Both the position numbers and the translations under genes were made by a program. Source: an uncultured bacterium (GTDB lineage: Bacteria > Verrucomicrobiota > Kiritimatiellia > RFP12 > UBA1067). From it: DNA of 39,258 bases. Location of the stretch: assembly GCA_902802945.1 (NCBI GenBank), contig CADCOC010000130.1:1-39258 (forward strand), given 5' to 3'. Below are positions 1-6,271 of the stretch, piece by piece; within the stretch, counting starts at the first letter, position 1; every line of letters starts with the position of its first letter. The notes under the pieces are model-generated. The model did not search any database. It was not told the DNA's origin and was given only the letters and a program-made list of their open reading frames with translations.

Positions 1-41
1 TTGAGGTGAAAAAGTTCGTTTTATACAGGAGGTGACATCAG

Positions 42-296
42 ATGAGTTATACGTTGCAATTACCGGCGACGGTCATAGATGATGCCAAGATGTATGCGAG
101 TTCCTGCGGAACTACGCTTGCCCGGCTTTTGAAAATGTACGTCCTTGAATTATCCACTCGCAAACCATCTGCGAGAAAGCGCAAGCTTGGAATAGCCGAA
201 GGTGAATGTCGTGTGCCGACAATGGAGGAAGACCGCATGATGGATGAGGAGATTGCAAGCCTTTTCGGGAGCTCTGCCGATGAAGTATTTGCTTGA
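42..296 (+). CDS. Antitoxin of a PIN-toxin pair
   Basis: An 84-residue protein directly upstream of, and overlapping, a PIN-domain gene, so most likely the antitoxin that binds and neutralises that toxin and represses the operon. The N-terminus (MSYTLQLPATVIDDAKMYAS) has the short strand followed by helices typical of ribbon-helix-helix or related DNA-binding antitoxins. The C-terminal half is acidic (MEEDRMMDEEIASLF), as expected for the segment that wraps the toxin. The start is fixed by a strong ribosome site AGGAGGTG at 27-34, 7 nt upstream of the ATG. The family assignment rests mainly on gene order; the sequence itself is not diagnostic. Confidence 0.75.
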   Translation: MSYTLQLPATVIDDAKMYASSCGTTLARLLKMYVLELSTRKPSARKRKLGIAEGECRVPTMEEDRMMDEEIASLFGSSADEVFA

Positions 297-666
297 TACC
301 CATATCATTTTGTGGGCGGCATTGGATGTCAGGAAGCTTTCAAGGAAAGCGAAGAAAATCCTTGAGGATCCCGATAACATACTTTACTTCAGCCCAGTTT
401 CGCTTTGGGAAATTTCGATAAAGCATGCGAAGCATCCTAATCAGATGCCAATGACATCCGAGCGCGCAAAGGAACTCGCGCTCAAGATGGGATTGGTTGA
501 ATTGCCCGTGCGTTCTCGGCATGGCGTCGACATTGCAAACTTGCCCGAAATCCACAACGATCCATTTGATCGGATGCTCATTACCCAGGCCCGTAGTGAC
601 GGCCTTATTCTTATTTCGCATGATGACAAGGTGATTGCATACGGTGCCGGGGTTGTGAGGGTATAG
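280..666 (+). CDS. vapC-like: PIN-domain toxin (VapC-like ribonuclease)
   Basis: A 128-residue PIN-domain endoribonuclease, toxin of a type II toxin-antitoxin system that acts by cleaving RNA. Visible signatures are LLDTHIILW at the N-terminus (first catalytic Asp), SPVSLWEISIK (conserved Glu), NDPFDRMLITQA (third acidic site) and LILISHDD near the end. This pattern is that of the Sll0205-like PIN subgroup. The ATG at 280 overlaps the antitoxin by 17 nt, indicating translational coupling; an in-frame upstream ATG at 244 would add 12 unrelated residues and is not preferred. The last codons and the stop lie in the first copy of a 48-bp tandem repeat. Confidence 0.88.
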   Translation: MKYLLDTHIILWAALDVRKLSRKAKKILEDPDNILYFSPVSLWEISIKHAKHPNQMPMTSERAKELALKMGLVELPVRSRHGVDIANLPEIHNDPFDRMLITQARSDGLILISHDDKVIAYGAGVVRV

Positions 667-736
667 GATCTTGCACGTTCCGCACCATACGGTGCCGGGG
701 TTGTGAGGGTATAGGATCTTGCACGTTCCGCACCAT
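639..736 (+). repeat. 48-bp direct tandem duplication at toxin 3' end
   Basis: Two identical 48-bp copies (641-688 and 689-736), each beginning ACGGTGCCGGGGTTGTGAGG. The first copy encodes the last toxin residues and its stop. The unit is a multiple of three, and because the stop lies in copy one, extra copies do not alter the protein. Confidence 0.95.
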
Positions 737-762
737 AATCTCACACCTCATACCCGCTACTT

Positions 763-780
763 CACATATCGCGATAAGTG
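763..780. promoter_or_regulatory. Near-palindrome, possible operator
   Basis: CACATATCGCGATAAGTG reads the same on both strands except at one symmetric pair of positions. It sits in the gap after the toxin gene. An operator is possible, but no adjacent promoter was identified. Confidence 0.25.
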
Positions 781-842
781 ACGTACCGCGCACGTGACCG
801 CCGCTGGCGGAGTGGGCGTGGGCGCGGGGACGTGAGACGATA

Positions 843-953
843 GACGAGAGACGAACCGAGACGTGAGACGATGAGACATTGGCAAAGCCGCATTGCCTCT
901 TAGTCTCACGTCTACTAGTCTCCATTCGCGTCTCACGTCTCGCGTCTCTCGTC
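843..953. repeat. Long GACG-rich inverted repeat (25-bp stem)
   Basis: The left arm GACGAGAGACG (843-853) plus CGAGACGTGAGACG (857-870) is exactly complementary to CGTCTCACGTCTCG (929-942) plus CGTCTCTCGTC (943-953), with a 3-nt bulge at 854-856. Further copies of GACGTGAGACG/GTCTCACGTC occur at 829-839 and 903-912. The arms are made of repeating GAGACG words. No ORF is credible here. It could be a MITE-like element or a transcription barrier between the toxin gene and the next promoter. Confidence 0.8.
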
Positions 954-1000
954 AATCTCTGCGCGCTCGCGCGCAAAACTTCAATTTCCCAAAATCCCGC

Positions 1001-1029
1001 TTGCGTTGGGCGGGGGAATGTGGCATACT
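1001..1029 (+). promoter_or_regulatory. Sigma70-type promoter candidate
   Basis: TTGCGT (1001-1006), a 17-nt spacer, then CATACT (1024-1029). It precedes the 118-residue gene by about 350 nt, implying a long leader. Confidence 0.45.
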
Positions 1030-1035
1030 ATTTCC

Positions 1036-1384
1036 GTCTTGCCTCTCAAAGGCGAGATAACAGATTACCCGCGCGGGTCAGACGGTGAGCAACCGTAATC
1101 GTCGTCGCGTTTGGGTCGCGTTGAGAGTAAAAGCCTCGGAAACTTGAAACTCGTAGCAACGCACAGAAGAAGCACTGCCTTCGTGCAGTTTTGCCTCCTT
1201 CGGTGTATTGCTACAGGTCCATCCGAGGCACCTACTCTCGATGCATCGAGGGAGGTGCTTGTGTTTCCACCACCGCCCCGATGTCTGAAGAATGGGAACG
1301 ACACGTTGCGCTTGGTTCTCGCGCCGAAGGTGTTAACGTGCAAGTAACAGGTGCGGGAGAGAAATAAGAATGTGAGGTTGCCAG
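1036..1384 (+). ncRNA. Structured leader or small RNA upstream of 118-aa gene
   Basis: This 350-nt stretch has no convincing ORF but holds two stable hairpins. One pairs GTAGCAACGCACAGAAG (1152-1168) with CTTCGGTGTATTGCTAC (1198-1214), 14 of 17 paired, enclosing a smaller CTGC/GCAG hairpin. The other pairs 1228-1243 with 1244-1258 through GCACCT/AGGTGC and TCGATGCATCGA, with one bulged A. I do not recognise a tmRNA, RNase P, 6S or known riboswitch motif. It may be an untranslated regulatory leader of the next gene or an independent RNA. Confidence 0.35.
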
Positions 1385-1741
1385 ATGGCAAGCAACAAAC
1401 AAGTTGAGGAACTGGACTTTAACGCACTAGTCGTGCGTTGTGCTGGTCCAGACAAGGAAGAGCAAGAGGCATATCTTGTTAAGGTTGTCATGAAGTTGCT
1501 AATTCAGCATTTTGGACGAGGTAAAAAGCTTCCCGACGAAAATGTTCTCCGCGCCATTGGAATTTGCGAAGAAGATACGCAGGTTGCCATGAAAGTGCTG
1601 GATAGTATTTATGAATATGTGGTTAAAGCACTACTTGGAGATCCTCGATGTGATCTTCTTGGCATTAGTCCTGAGATCATAGAATATATGCGGTCAGAAT
1701 TGGAACGGAGACAGGCCATCCAACGTGAAGCGGGAGTTTAA
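1385..1741 (+). CDS. Hypothetical protein, 118 aa
   Basis: A short, mostly helical, soluble protein that I do not recognise. It has no signal peptide or membrane segment. The middle (KEEQEAYLVKVVMKLLIQHF) and the C-terminus (ISPEIIEYMRSELERRQA) look amphipathic. Codon use is AT-richer than the carbohydrate cluster downstream and like the first half of the next gene. The ATG follows a weak GTGAGG site at 1373-1378. It ends 14 nt before the start of the secreted protein, so the two may be co-transcribed. Functional assignment is not possible from sequence alone. Confidence 0.6.
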   Translation: MASNKQVEELDFNALVVRCAGPDKEEQEAYLVKVVMKLLIQHFGRGKKLPDENVLRAIGICEEDTQVAMKVLDSIYEYVVKALLGDPRCDLLGISPEIIEYMRSELERRQAIQREAGV

Positions 1742-1755
1742 AAGGAGGTATGGCG

Positions 1756-4530
1756 ATGAACCGAGTTCTGAATGTTGCGGCTATGGTGATTTCCATGGTG
1801 TTGTTTTTGATGTGTGATCAGCTCAATGCCGCAGTCGTTAACATCACGCAAGGATCCACATCGGGTTACACGATGACGGATGGGAACACATACGTCATCC
1901 AGAACTCGGTTTCGTTTACAAACGACACGGTTGGCGGCAGTGGAATGACGGTCGCGGATAATGCAACAGTCGTGCTCTATGTCCCTGCTGGCGTTACGCT
2001 TACAGCGATGGGAGCAAACGGAAGTGGACGGACAGGTGGTGGTGCGGGGATTCGAGTCCCTAAAACATCAACACTTATCGTCACTGGCGAAGGATCGGTA
2101 AAAGTGGCTGGTGGAAATGCTGGGAATGGTGAAGATGGTGAAAGTGGTTATAATGCGTCTCAATATTCAGGTGGATTAGGTGGTTCAGGTGGAGCAGGAG
2201 GTGGTGGCGCCGGAGCAGGGATAGGTGGAGTTGGTGGAACAGGTGGGGCACCAAACGCAGGAAATGGCGGGGTGGGGGAATCTATGGGACACGCCTATGT
2301 TTTAGGTTCGATATGTATTGAAGCTTTTTCAGGTCTAGACGGGAGAGGTGGAAAGTTTGGCGGTTGGGGTGAAAACGCATGGTTTACTAAGAATGGGAGT
2401 GATTACATCTCTGGTGGTGGTGGTAGTGGGGGGCCTGGAGGCGCTGGTTCGTCGCCATCGTGTCCAATAGGAGGTGGCGGAGCATCTGGAGGTGCAGGAG
2501 CCAAGGGCGGGAAAGGTTATTACGGCGTTTTAGATATGTGGGATGCAACATTTTGGGGCGGCGGAGGAGACTCGGCAAGGGAGAAAGGAGCTGATTATTA
2601 TGGCATTCCGGGCGGCTTGGCAGGGAATGAAGGTGACGCGGGTGTATTATATGTTTCACCAGAAGTGACCATTAACGTAGAACGGGCACATGTGCCGACC
2701 ACAACGTGTGCAGTAGTGCAATACACTATAACATTCGATACCAATGGTGGTACGCTTTCTTCTGAATCAACCAATATTACGGCAACATTGGGTTGCGGTT
2801 TGCCAGATTGTATACCGACACCTATTTGGCGCGGGTATCTGCTTTGCGGTTGGAAGGATGAGAATGGAACAGAATACTATGATGGTAATGGGAAAAAGAT
2901 GCTTACGTCCTATTCATTTCCGGGCGATGTTGTTCTTCACGCTGAATGGGTAATCGATCCAGACCGCATGATTATTACGCCTGCTGATGGAACAATATTT
3001 GAAGGTTCTTTGACGATAGCGATGTCGAGTTCTGTTGAAGGAACAACGATTCGCTACACGGTGGATGGAAGTGACCCTACCATTGACTCTCCTGCCTACC
3101 AGAAATTCAAGATTACAAAGAAAACTACGATAAAAGCAGTAGCATTTTATGATGATGGAAATCATAGTGATGTTTTTACTGCATCTTATGCATTTGGTCG
3201 TTGCGCCGACCCGGTCGTTTCGCCTGAGGACGGAACGGTATTTGAGCATTCGGGGCAGATTGTGACGATTGACAAGAACGGCGAGGAAGGTGTGCTTCGG
3301 TACACGACTGACGGCACCGATCCAACGCGGGAATCGCCCGCTTACGAGGAGCCGTTTACGGTGGACGATTCTACGGTTGTGAAGGCCAAGGTGTTCAGCG
3401 ACGAGTTCTTCGACTCGTCTGTCGTGATGGCGAGTCTGACACGCGTGCGGGAGGGTGTGACGACGCCAGCCATAGACGCAGCGTCGTCGTTCACGGGGTC
3501 GAAGACGAAGGTGTCGATCTCCTGTGCGACGGAGGGCGCGGTGGTGCGCTACACGCTGGACGGCAACGAGCCGAATTCCCATTCAACGAAGTACACGGGG
3601 CCGTTCTATGTGACGGACAGCTGTACGGTGAAGGCGTATGCGGTGAAGCCCGACTGCCTCAATTCCGAGGTGGCGACGTTCGCGATTGAGAAGGTGTGGT
3701 GCATCGGGGATACGATGGGCAAACCGGATCACGGGTTCACGACGGGAGGCGACGGTGACAAGGCGTTTTACCGCGTGGCGGATGCGTCTGCCCCGAACGG
3801 CGAGGCGATGCATTCCGGCGACATCGGCAACAGCAGCGCGTACGGCTCGTTCACGCGGACGGTCCTCTCCACGACGGTGACGGGGCCGGGCACGGCGAGT
3901 TTCGCGTGGAGGGCGTCCTGCGAGGACGACGCGCCCGACTACGAATGGGACCACGGCGAGTTCGCCGTGGACGGCGTCGTCAAGGCGTATATCAGCGGCG
4001 AGACGGGCTGGACGAACGTCAGCGTGGCGGTGACGGGCCCCGGCGAGCACACCCTCACCTGGACCTACCTCAAGGACGACACCGAGTCGGAGGGCGAGGA
4101 CTGCATCTGGGTGGGTGGCTTCGGCTGGGAGAGCGCAGAACCGTACACGCACACGACGGAGGTGCCCGTGCCGTATGCGTGGCTCACGGCACATGACCCC
4201 GACGTGGTGGACGAATACGAGGCGTATGAAGCGTCCGCCAAGAAAACTGCCGCGAACGGGAGGAAGGTCTGGGAATGCTATGTGGTGGGACTTGATCCGC
4301 AGACGATGGACGAGTTCAAGATCAGCGCGTTCCCGATGAAGGCGGATGGGACTCCGGATCTGGAGAATATTGCGGTCGATCCGCCGAAGGCGCAGTGGAA
4401 CGTGCCGGGCGCGCGGGCAGTCGTGTACGGCGCGGCGACGCTGGATGGTGAATGGAAGTCGGTTGAAGGGGCGACGGCGGAGGAGAAGGCGGCGATGCGG
4501 TTCTTCAAGGTGGTGGTGGAGGTGCCGTAG
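1756..4530 (+). CDS. Secreted Gly-rich protein with InlB-like and chitobiase-like repeats
   Basis: About 924 residues. The start at 1756 is chosen because AAAGGAGG (1741-1748) lies 7 nt upstream; the ATG at 1750 is too close. A signal peptide (NRVLNVAAMVISMVLFLMC... to about residue 26) is followed by a glycine-rich region (about 90-300), an InlB/Listeria-Bacteroides-type repeat (FDTNGG ... GWKDENG ... HAEW, about 325-400), and three chitobiase/hexosaminidase C-terminal-like repeats with the pattern (I/L)RYTxDGxxP. A C-terminal module of about 270 residues ends in RFFKVVVEV. This is probably a surface or extracellular adhesion/carbohydrate-binding protein. Base composition changes sharply near 3190 (AT-rich before, GC-rich after). 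A fragment of its 3' end recurs at 5842-5922. Confidence 0.85.
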   Translation: MNRVLNVAAMVISMVLFLMCDQLNAAVVNITQGSTSGYTMTDGNTYVIQNSVSFTNDTVGGSGMTVADNATVVLYVPAGVTLTAMGANGSGRTGGGAGIRVPKTSTLIVTGEGSVKVAGGNAGNGEDGESGYNASQYSGGLGGSGGAGGGGAGAGIGGVGGTGGAPNAGNGGVGESMGHAYVLGSICIEAFSGLDGRGGKFGGWGENAWFTKNGSDYISGGGGSGGPGGAGSSPSCPIGGGGASGGAGAKGGKGYYGVLDMWDATFWGGGGDSAREKGADYYGIPGGLAGNEGDAGVLYVSPEVTINVERAHVPTTTCAVVQYTITFDTNGGTLSSESTNITATLGCGLPDCIPTPIWRGYLLCGWKDENGTEYYDGNGKKMLTSYSFPGDVVLHAEWVIDPDRMIITPADGTIFEGSLTIAMSSSVEGTTIRYTVDGSDPTIDSPAYQKFKITKKTTIKAVAFYDDGNHSDVFTASYAFGRCADPVVSPEDGTVFEHSGQIVTIDKNGEEGVLRYTTDGTDPTRESPAYEEPFTVDDSTVVKAKVFSDEFFDSSVVMASLTRVREGVTTPAIDAASSFTGSKTKVSISCATEGAVVRYTLDGNEPNSHSTKYTGPFYVTDSCTVKAYAVKPDCLNSEVATFAIEKVWCIGDTMGKPDHGFTTGGDGDKAFYRVADASAPNGEAMHSGDIGNSSAYGSFTRTVLSTTVTGPGTASFAWRASCEDDAPDYEWDHGEFAVDGVVKAYISGETGWTNVSVAVTGPGEHTLTWTYLKDDTESEGEDCIWVGGFGWESAEPYTHTTEVPVPYAWLTAHDPDVVDEYEAYEASAKKTAANGRKVWECYVVGLDPQTMDEFKISAFPMKADGTPDLENIAVDPPKAQWNVPGARAVVYGAATLDGEWKSVEGATAEEKAAMRFFKVVVEVP

Positions 4531-4601
4531 CAGCGAGTGGGGACAGCAAGCGTACAACAGCAAGATGGAGAATTGCCGTGACAAGTGCGTATGTCATGCA
4601 T

Positions 4602-5660
4602 TTAACGGCGTAGGAGCCATTCGCAGAAAAACGGACTGCCGAAGCGGTATTCCCCTTCGTAGTTGTATATTATGTTCTCCCGTTCAAGCTTGGCGACGGC
4701 CTTTTTTACTGATGCCGCGCTAAAGACTTGCGCCGCGTCAAGGAATGCGCCGGAGTATATCTCCTTGCCACCGCGTTCGGCGATGGTGCGGAGAACGCGC
4801 GTCTGCTGCGCGGTAAGTTGCTTGATTGCAAATGTGAAGTGGTCGTGCTCCCTTGCGAAGATAATGGCAAGGGCCTCTTGGATGTCGGATTCCTCGAGCG
4901 TTGTCCCGTTGCTGCTCATCTGCCAGAGCGCGTCGCAGAGTTCTTGGATAAAGCCGGGCGTGTCGCGTGCGGTACGGGCGATGGCGTCGAACATCTGGCG
5001 TGTGAGTTTTCGCTTGCCCGTGGCAAAGCGCCCCTTGATGAAGGCGAAGAATTCGTCCGCGTCGATGTTCCCGACCTTGAACGCGGCTGCGGAATGGTAG
5101 AACGGACTGGAATACTTGAAGAATATCTCCGCCATCTTGTTCCGTATGCTGCCGAGGAAAATGTACGGAGTGTTGGAGTCGAGCTGGATTCTGGAGCGCA
5201 GCACGGCGAGTGTCCTTTCGCCGTCGTCTATGTCTAGGATGTCCTGGAACTCGTCGAGAAGGACACATGTCCTGCGCCGCTTTGTCTGCGCCAAAAGTAC
5301 GTCAAGCACGGTGTCGAGCGTTGCAGGCTCGGCGGCGACTCGCGAATCGACCGTCACCGTCGGTGCGCCGGAAGAAGGGTCTATGGAAACCGTCGGCCTA
5401 AGATGCGCGAGCAGGGCGGCAACAAGCCTGCGGCAGACATCCGCCTGGTCGCGAACGCAGAGAAAATCGGCATGGAAGAGGGCGATGTTTTTCATGTGCC
5501 GCACCGTCTCGAGAACGAGGGACGTCTTTCCTGTTCTGCGTTCCCCCTGCATGACGACGTTTTGGCCGGACTCTATGCGGGACGCAAGTTCTCGCTCAAG
5601 TGCAGGACGAGGGCAGAAGAAGTCCCCATTGACAGTGCATCCGTATTTGAATGGGTTCAT
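4602..5660 (-). CDS. AAA/STAND-type ATPase with C-terminal winged helix
   Basis: A 352-residue ATPase of the archaeal-ATPase (ATPase_2-like) kind. The N-terminus NPFKYGCTVNGDFFCPRP is the usual lead-in, then Walker A GERRTGKTS (about residues 40-48), Walker B CVLLDEFQD (about 132-140) and a sensor-like segment IFLGSIRNK (about 162-170). The C-terminal 80 residues (QLTAQQTRVLRTIAERGG ... VKKAVAKLERENII) form a winged-helix-like domain. Members act as stand-alone NTPase switches of mostly unknown target. A purine-rich site (AAAGAGG) lies just upstream of the ATG. The gene is convergent with the secreted-protein gene and has its own reverse promoter near 5741-5770. Confidence 0.85.
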   Translation of the reverse strand: MNPFKYGCTVNGDFFCPRPALERELASRIESGQNVVMQGERRTGKTSLVLETVRHMKNIALFHADFLCVRDQADVCRRLVAALLAHLRPTVSIDPSSGAPTVTVDSRVAAEPATLDTVLDVLLAQTKRRRTCVLLDEFQDILDIDDGERTLAVLRSRIQLDSNTPYIFLGSIRNKMAEIFFKYSSPFYHSAAAFKVGNIDADEFFAFIKGRFATGKRKLTRQMFDAIARTARDTPGFIQELCDALWQMSSNGTTLEESDIQEALAIIFAREHDHFTFAIKQLTAQQTRVLRTIAERGGKEIYSGAFLDAAQVFSAASVKKAVAKLERENIIYNYEGEYRFGSPFFCEWLLRR

Positions 5661-5685
5661 TACAGCCTCTTTCTTTCTCTTGTCA

Positions 5686-5730
5686 TTGTGCTAAATGGTG
5701 TTGTGCCAAAAGGCGTTATGCTAATCGGCA
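5686..5730. repeat. Three tandem 15-bp units in the ATPase upstream region
   Basis: TTGTGCTAAATGGTG (5686-5700), TTGTGCCAAAAGGCG (5701-5715) and TTATGCTAATCGGCA (5716-5730) are consecutive related units of exactly 15 bp. They lie between the predicted reverse promoter and the reverse ATPase start, so they fall in its 5' leader or operator. They may be repeated regulator-binding sites. Confidence 0.7.
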
Positions 5731-5740
5731 CAACGCAAGT

Positions 5741-5770
5741 AGTATAGCATATTAAGATGGCCTTTGACAA
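5741..5770 (-). promoter_or_regulatory. Promoter for reverse-strand ATPase gene
   Basis: On the minus strand: TTGTCA (5770-5765), 18-nt spacer, TATACT (5746-5741). The predicted start of transcription is near 5734, at the edge of the triplicated 15-bp units. A plus-strand TTGACA overlaps at 5764-5769. Confidence 0.6.
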
Positions 5771-5841
5771 TGGGGGGCGCGTTGTCTTTTATAGCGTGTG
5801 CAGCGCGCCCGTCCTACCAAGATGGTCATGTGTGACACGTG

Positions 5842-5922
5842 ATGCTGGATGGTGTTGAAGGGGCGATGGCGGCGGAGAAGGCGGCGATGCGGTTCTTCAA
5901 GGTGGTGGTGGAGGTGCAGTAG
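5842..5922 (+). pseudogene. 3'-end fragment of secreted-protein gene
   Basis: The sequence from GCTGGATGGTG to GAGGTGCAGTAG nearly repeats 4440-4530 of the secreted-protein gene, including the codons for AAMRFFKVVVEV and the stop, with a 12-nt gap and a few substitutions. No start or upstream coding is present, so it is a remnant of a paralogue or a recombination scar. Confidence 0.85.
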
Positions 5923-6035
5923 GGGGGGCGCGGCTCGCCCGGAGGGCTCGCCCCACCTTGCGGCGCGCTCGGTGATCGCGCCATACCGCAACGGGCAAGA
6001 TGCCCGTTGTCCCAGTTGCGGGCGCGGAGGCCCGC
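5923..6035. repeat. Cluster of GC-rich hairpins
   Basis: Consecutive inverted repeats: GGGGCG/CGCCCC (5925-5957), GGCGCG/CGCGCC (5962-5982), CAACGGGCA-AGA-TGCCCGTTG (5989-6009) and GCGGGC/GCCCGC (6018-6035). Related hairpin words recur in other gaps of this window and inside the gene at 9937. Confidence 0.75.
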
Positions 6036-6040
6036 CACCC

Positions 6041-6113
6041 CATTGCGCCGCCAAGATGGCGGCTCTCCCAGTCATTGCGCCGCCAAGATGGCGGCTCTCC
6101 CAGTCATTGCGCC
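6041..6113 (+). repeat. 32-bp tandem repeat, 2.3 copies
   Basis: Copies at 6041-6072 and 6073-6104 and a partial copy at 6105-6113. Each full copy contains the hairpin GCCGCCA-AGA-TGGCGGC. Confidence 0.95.
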
Positions 6114-6153
6114 TATGCTACTTGAAAGAGGTGCGCGGGCTAACCTGACTCTC

Positions 6154-6195
6154 AACCTATCAACCTATCAAACTATTAAACTATCAAACCTCAAA
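6154..6195 (+). repeat. 8-bp microsatellite-like repeat
   Basis: Five to six degenerate copies of an 8-bp word of the form TCAAMCTA, just upstream of the promoter for the glycosidase gene. Confidence 0.8.
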
Positions 6196-6209
6196 CCTTG
6201 GCATGGAAC

Positions 6210-6238
6210 TTGCTAAACGGGCGCGTATTTGCTAGACT
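6210..6238 (+). promoter_or_regulatory. Promoter of carbohydrate operon
   Basis: TTGCTA (6210-6215), 17-nt spacer, TAGACT (6233-6238), 33 nt upstream of the glycosidase start. It is the only good promoter before the three tightly linked genes to 12741. Confidence 0.55.
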
Positions 6239-6271
6239 TGAAACGTTTTCCCAAAAGAAGGAATGACGAAT

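Noticed and set aside
1111..1347. Short open frame within the structured leader
   Set aside because: No ribosome site, no recognisable domain, and it overlaps the stable hairpins.
1036..1384. tmRNA, RNase P or 6S RNA
   Set aside because: No tag-encoding frame ending in ALAA, no 3' CCA tRNA-like end, and no GAGGAAAGTCC-type motif.
4531..4601. Bidirectional terminator between convergent genes
   Set aside because: Only a five-base stem (TGACA/TGTCA) and no U-tract seen.
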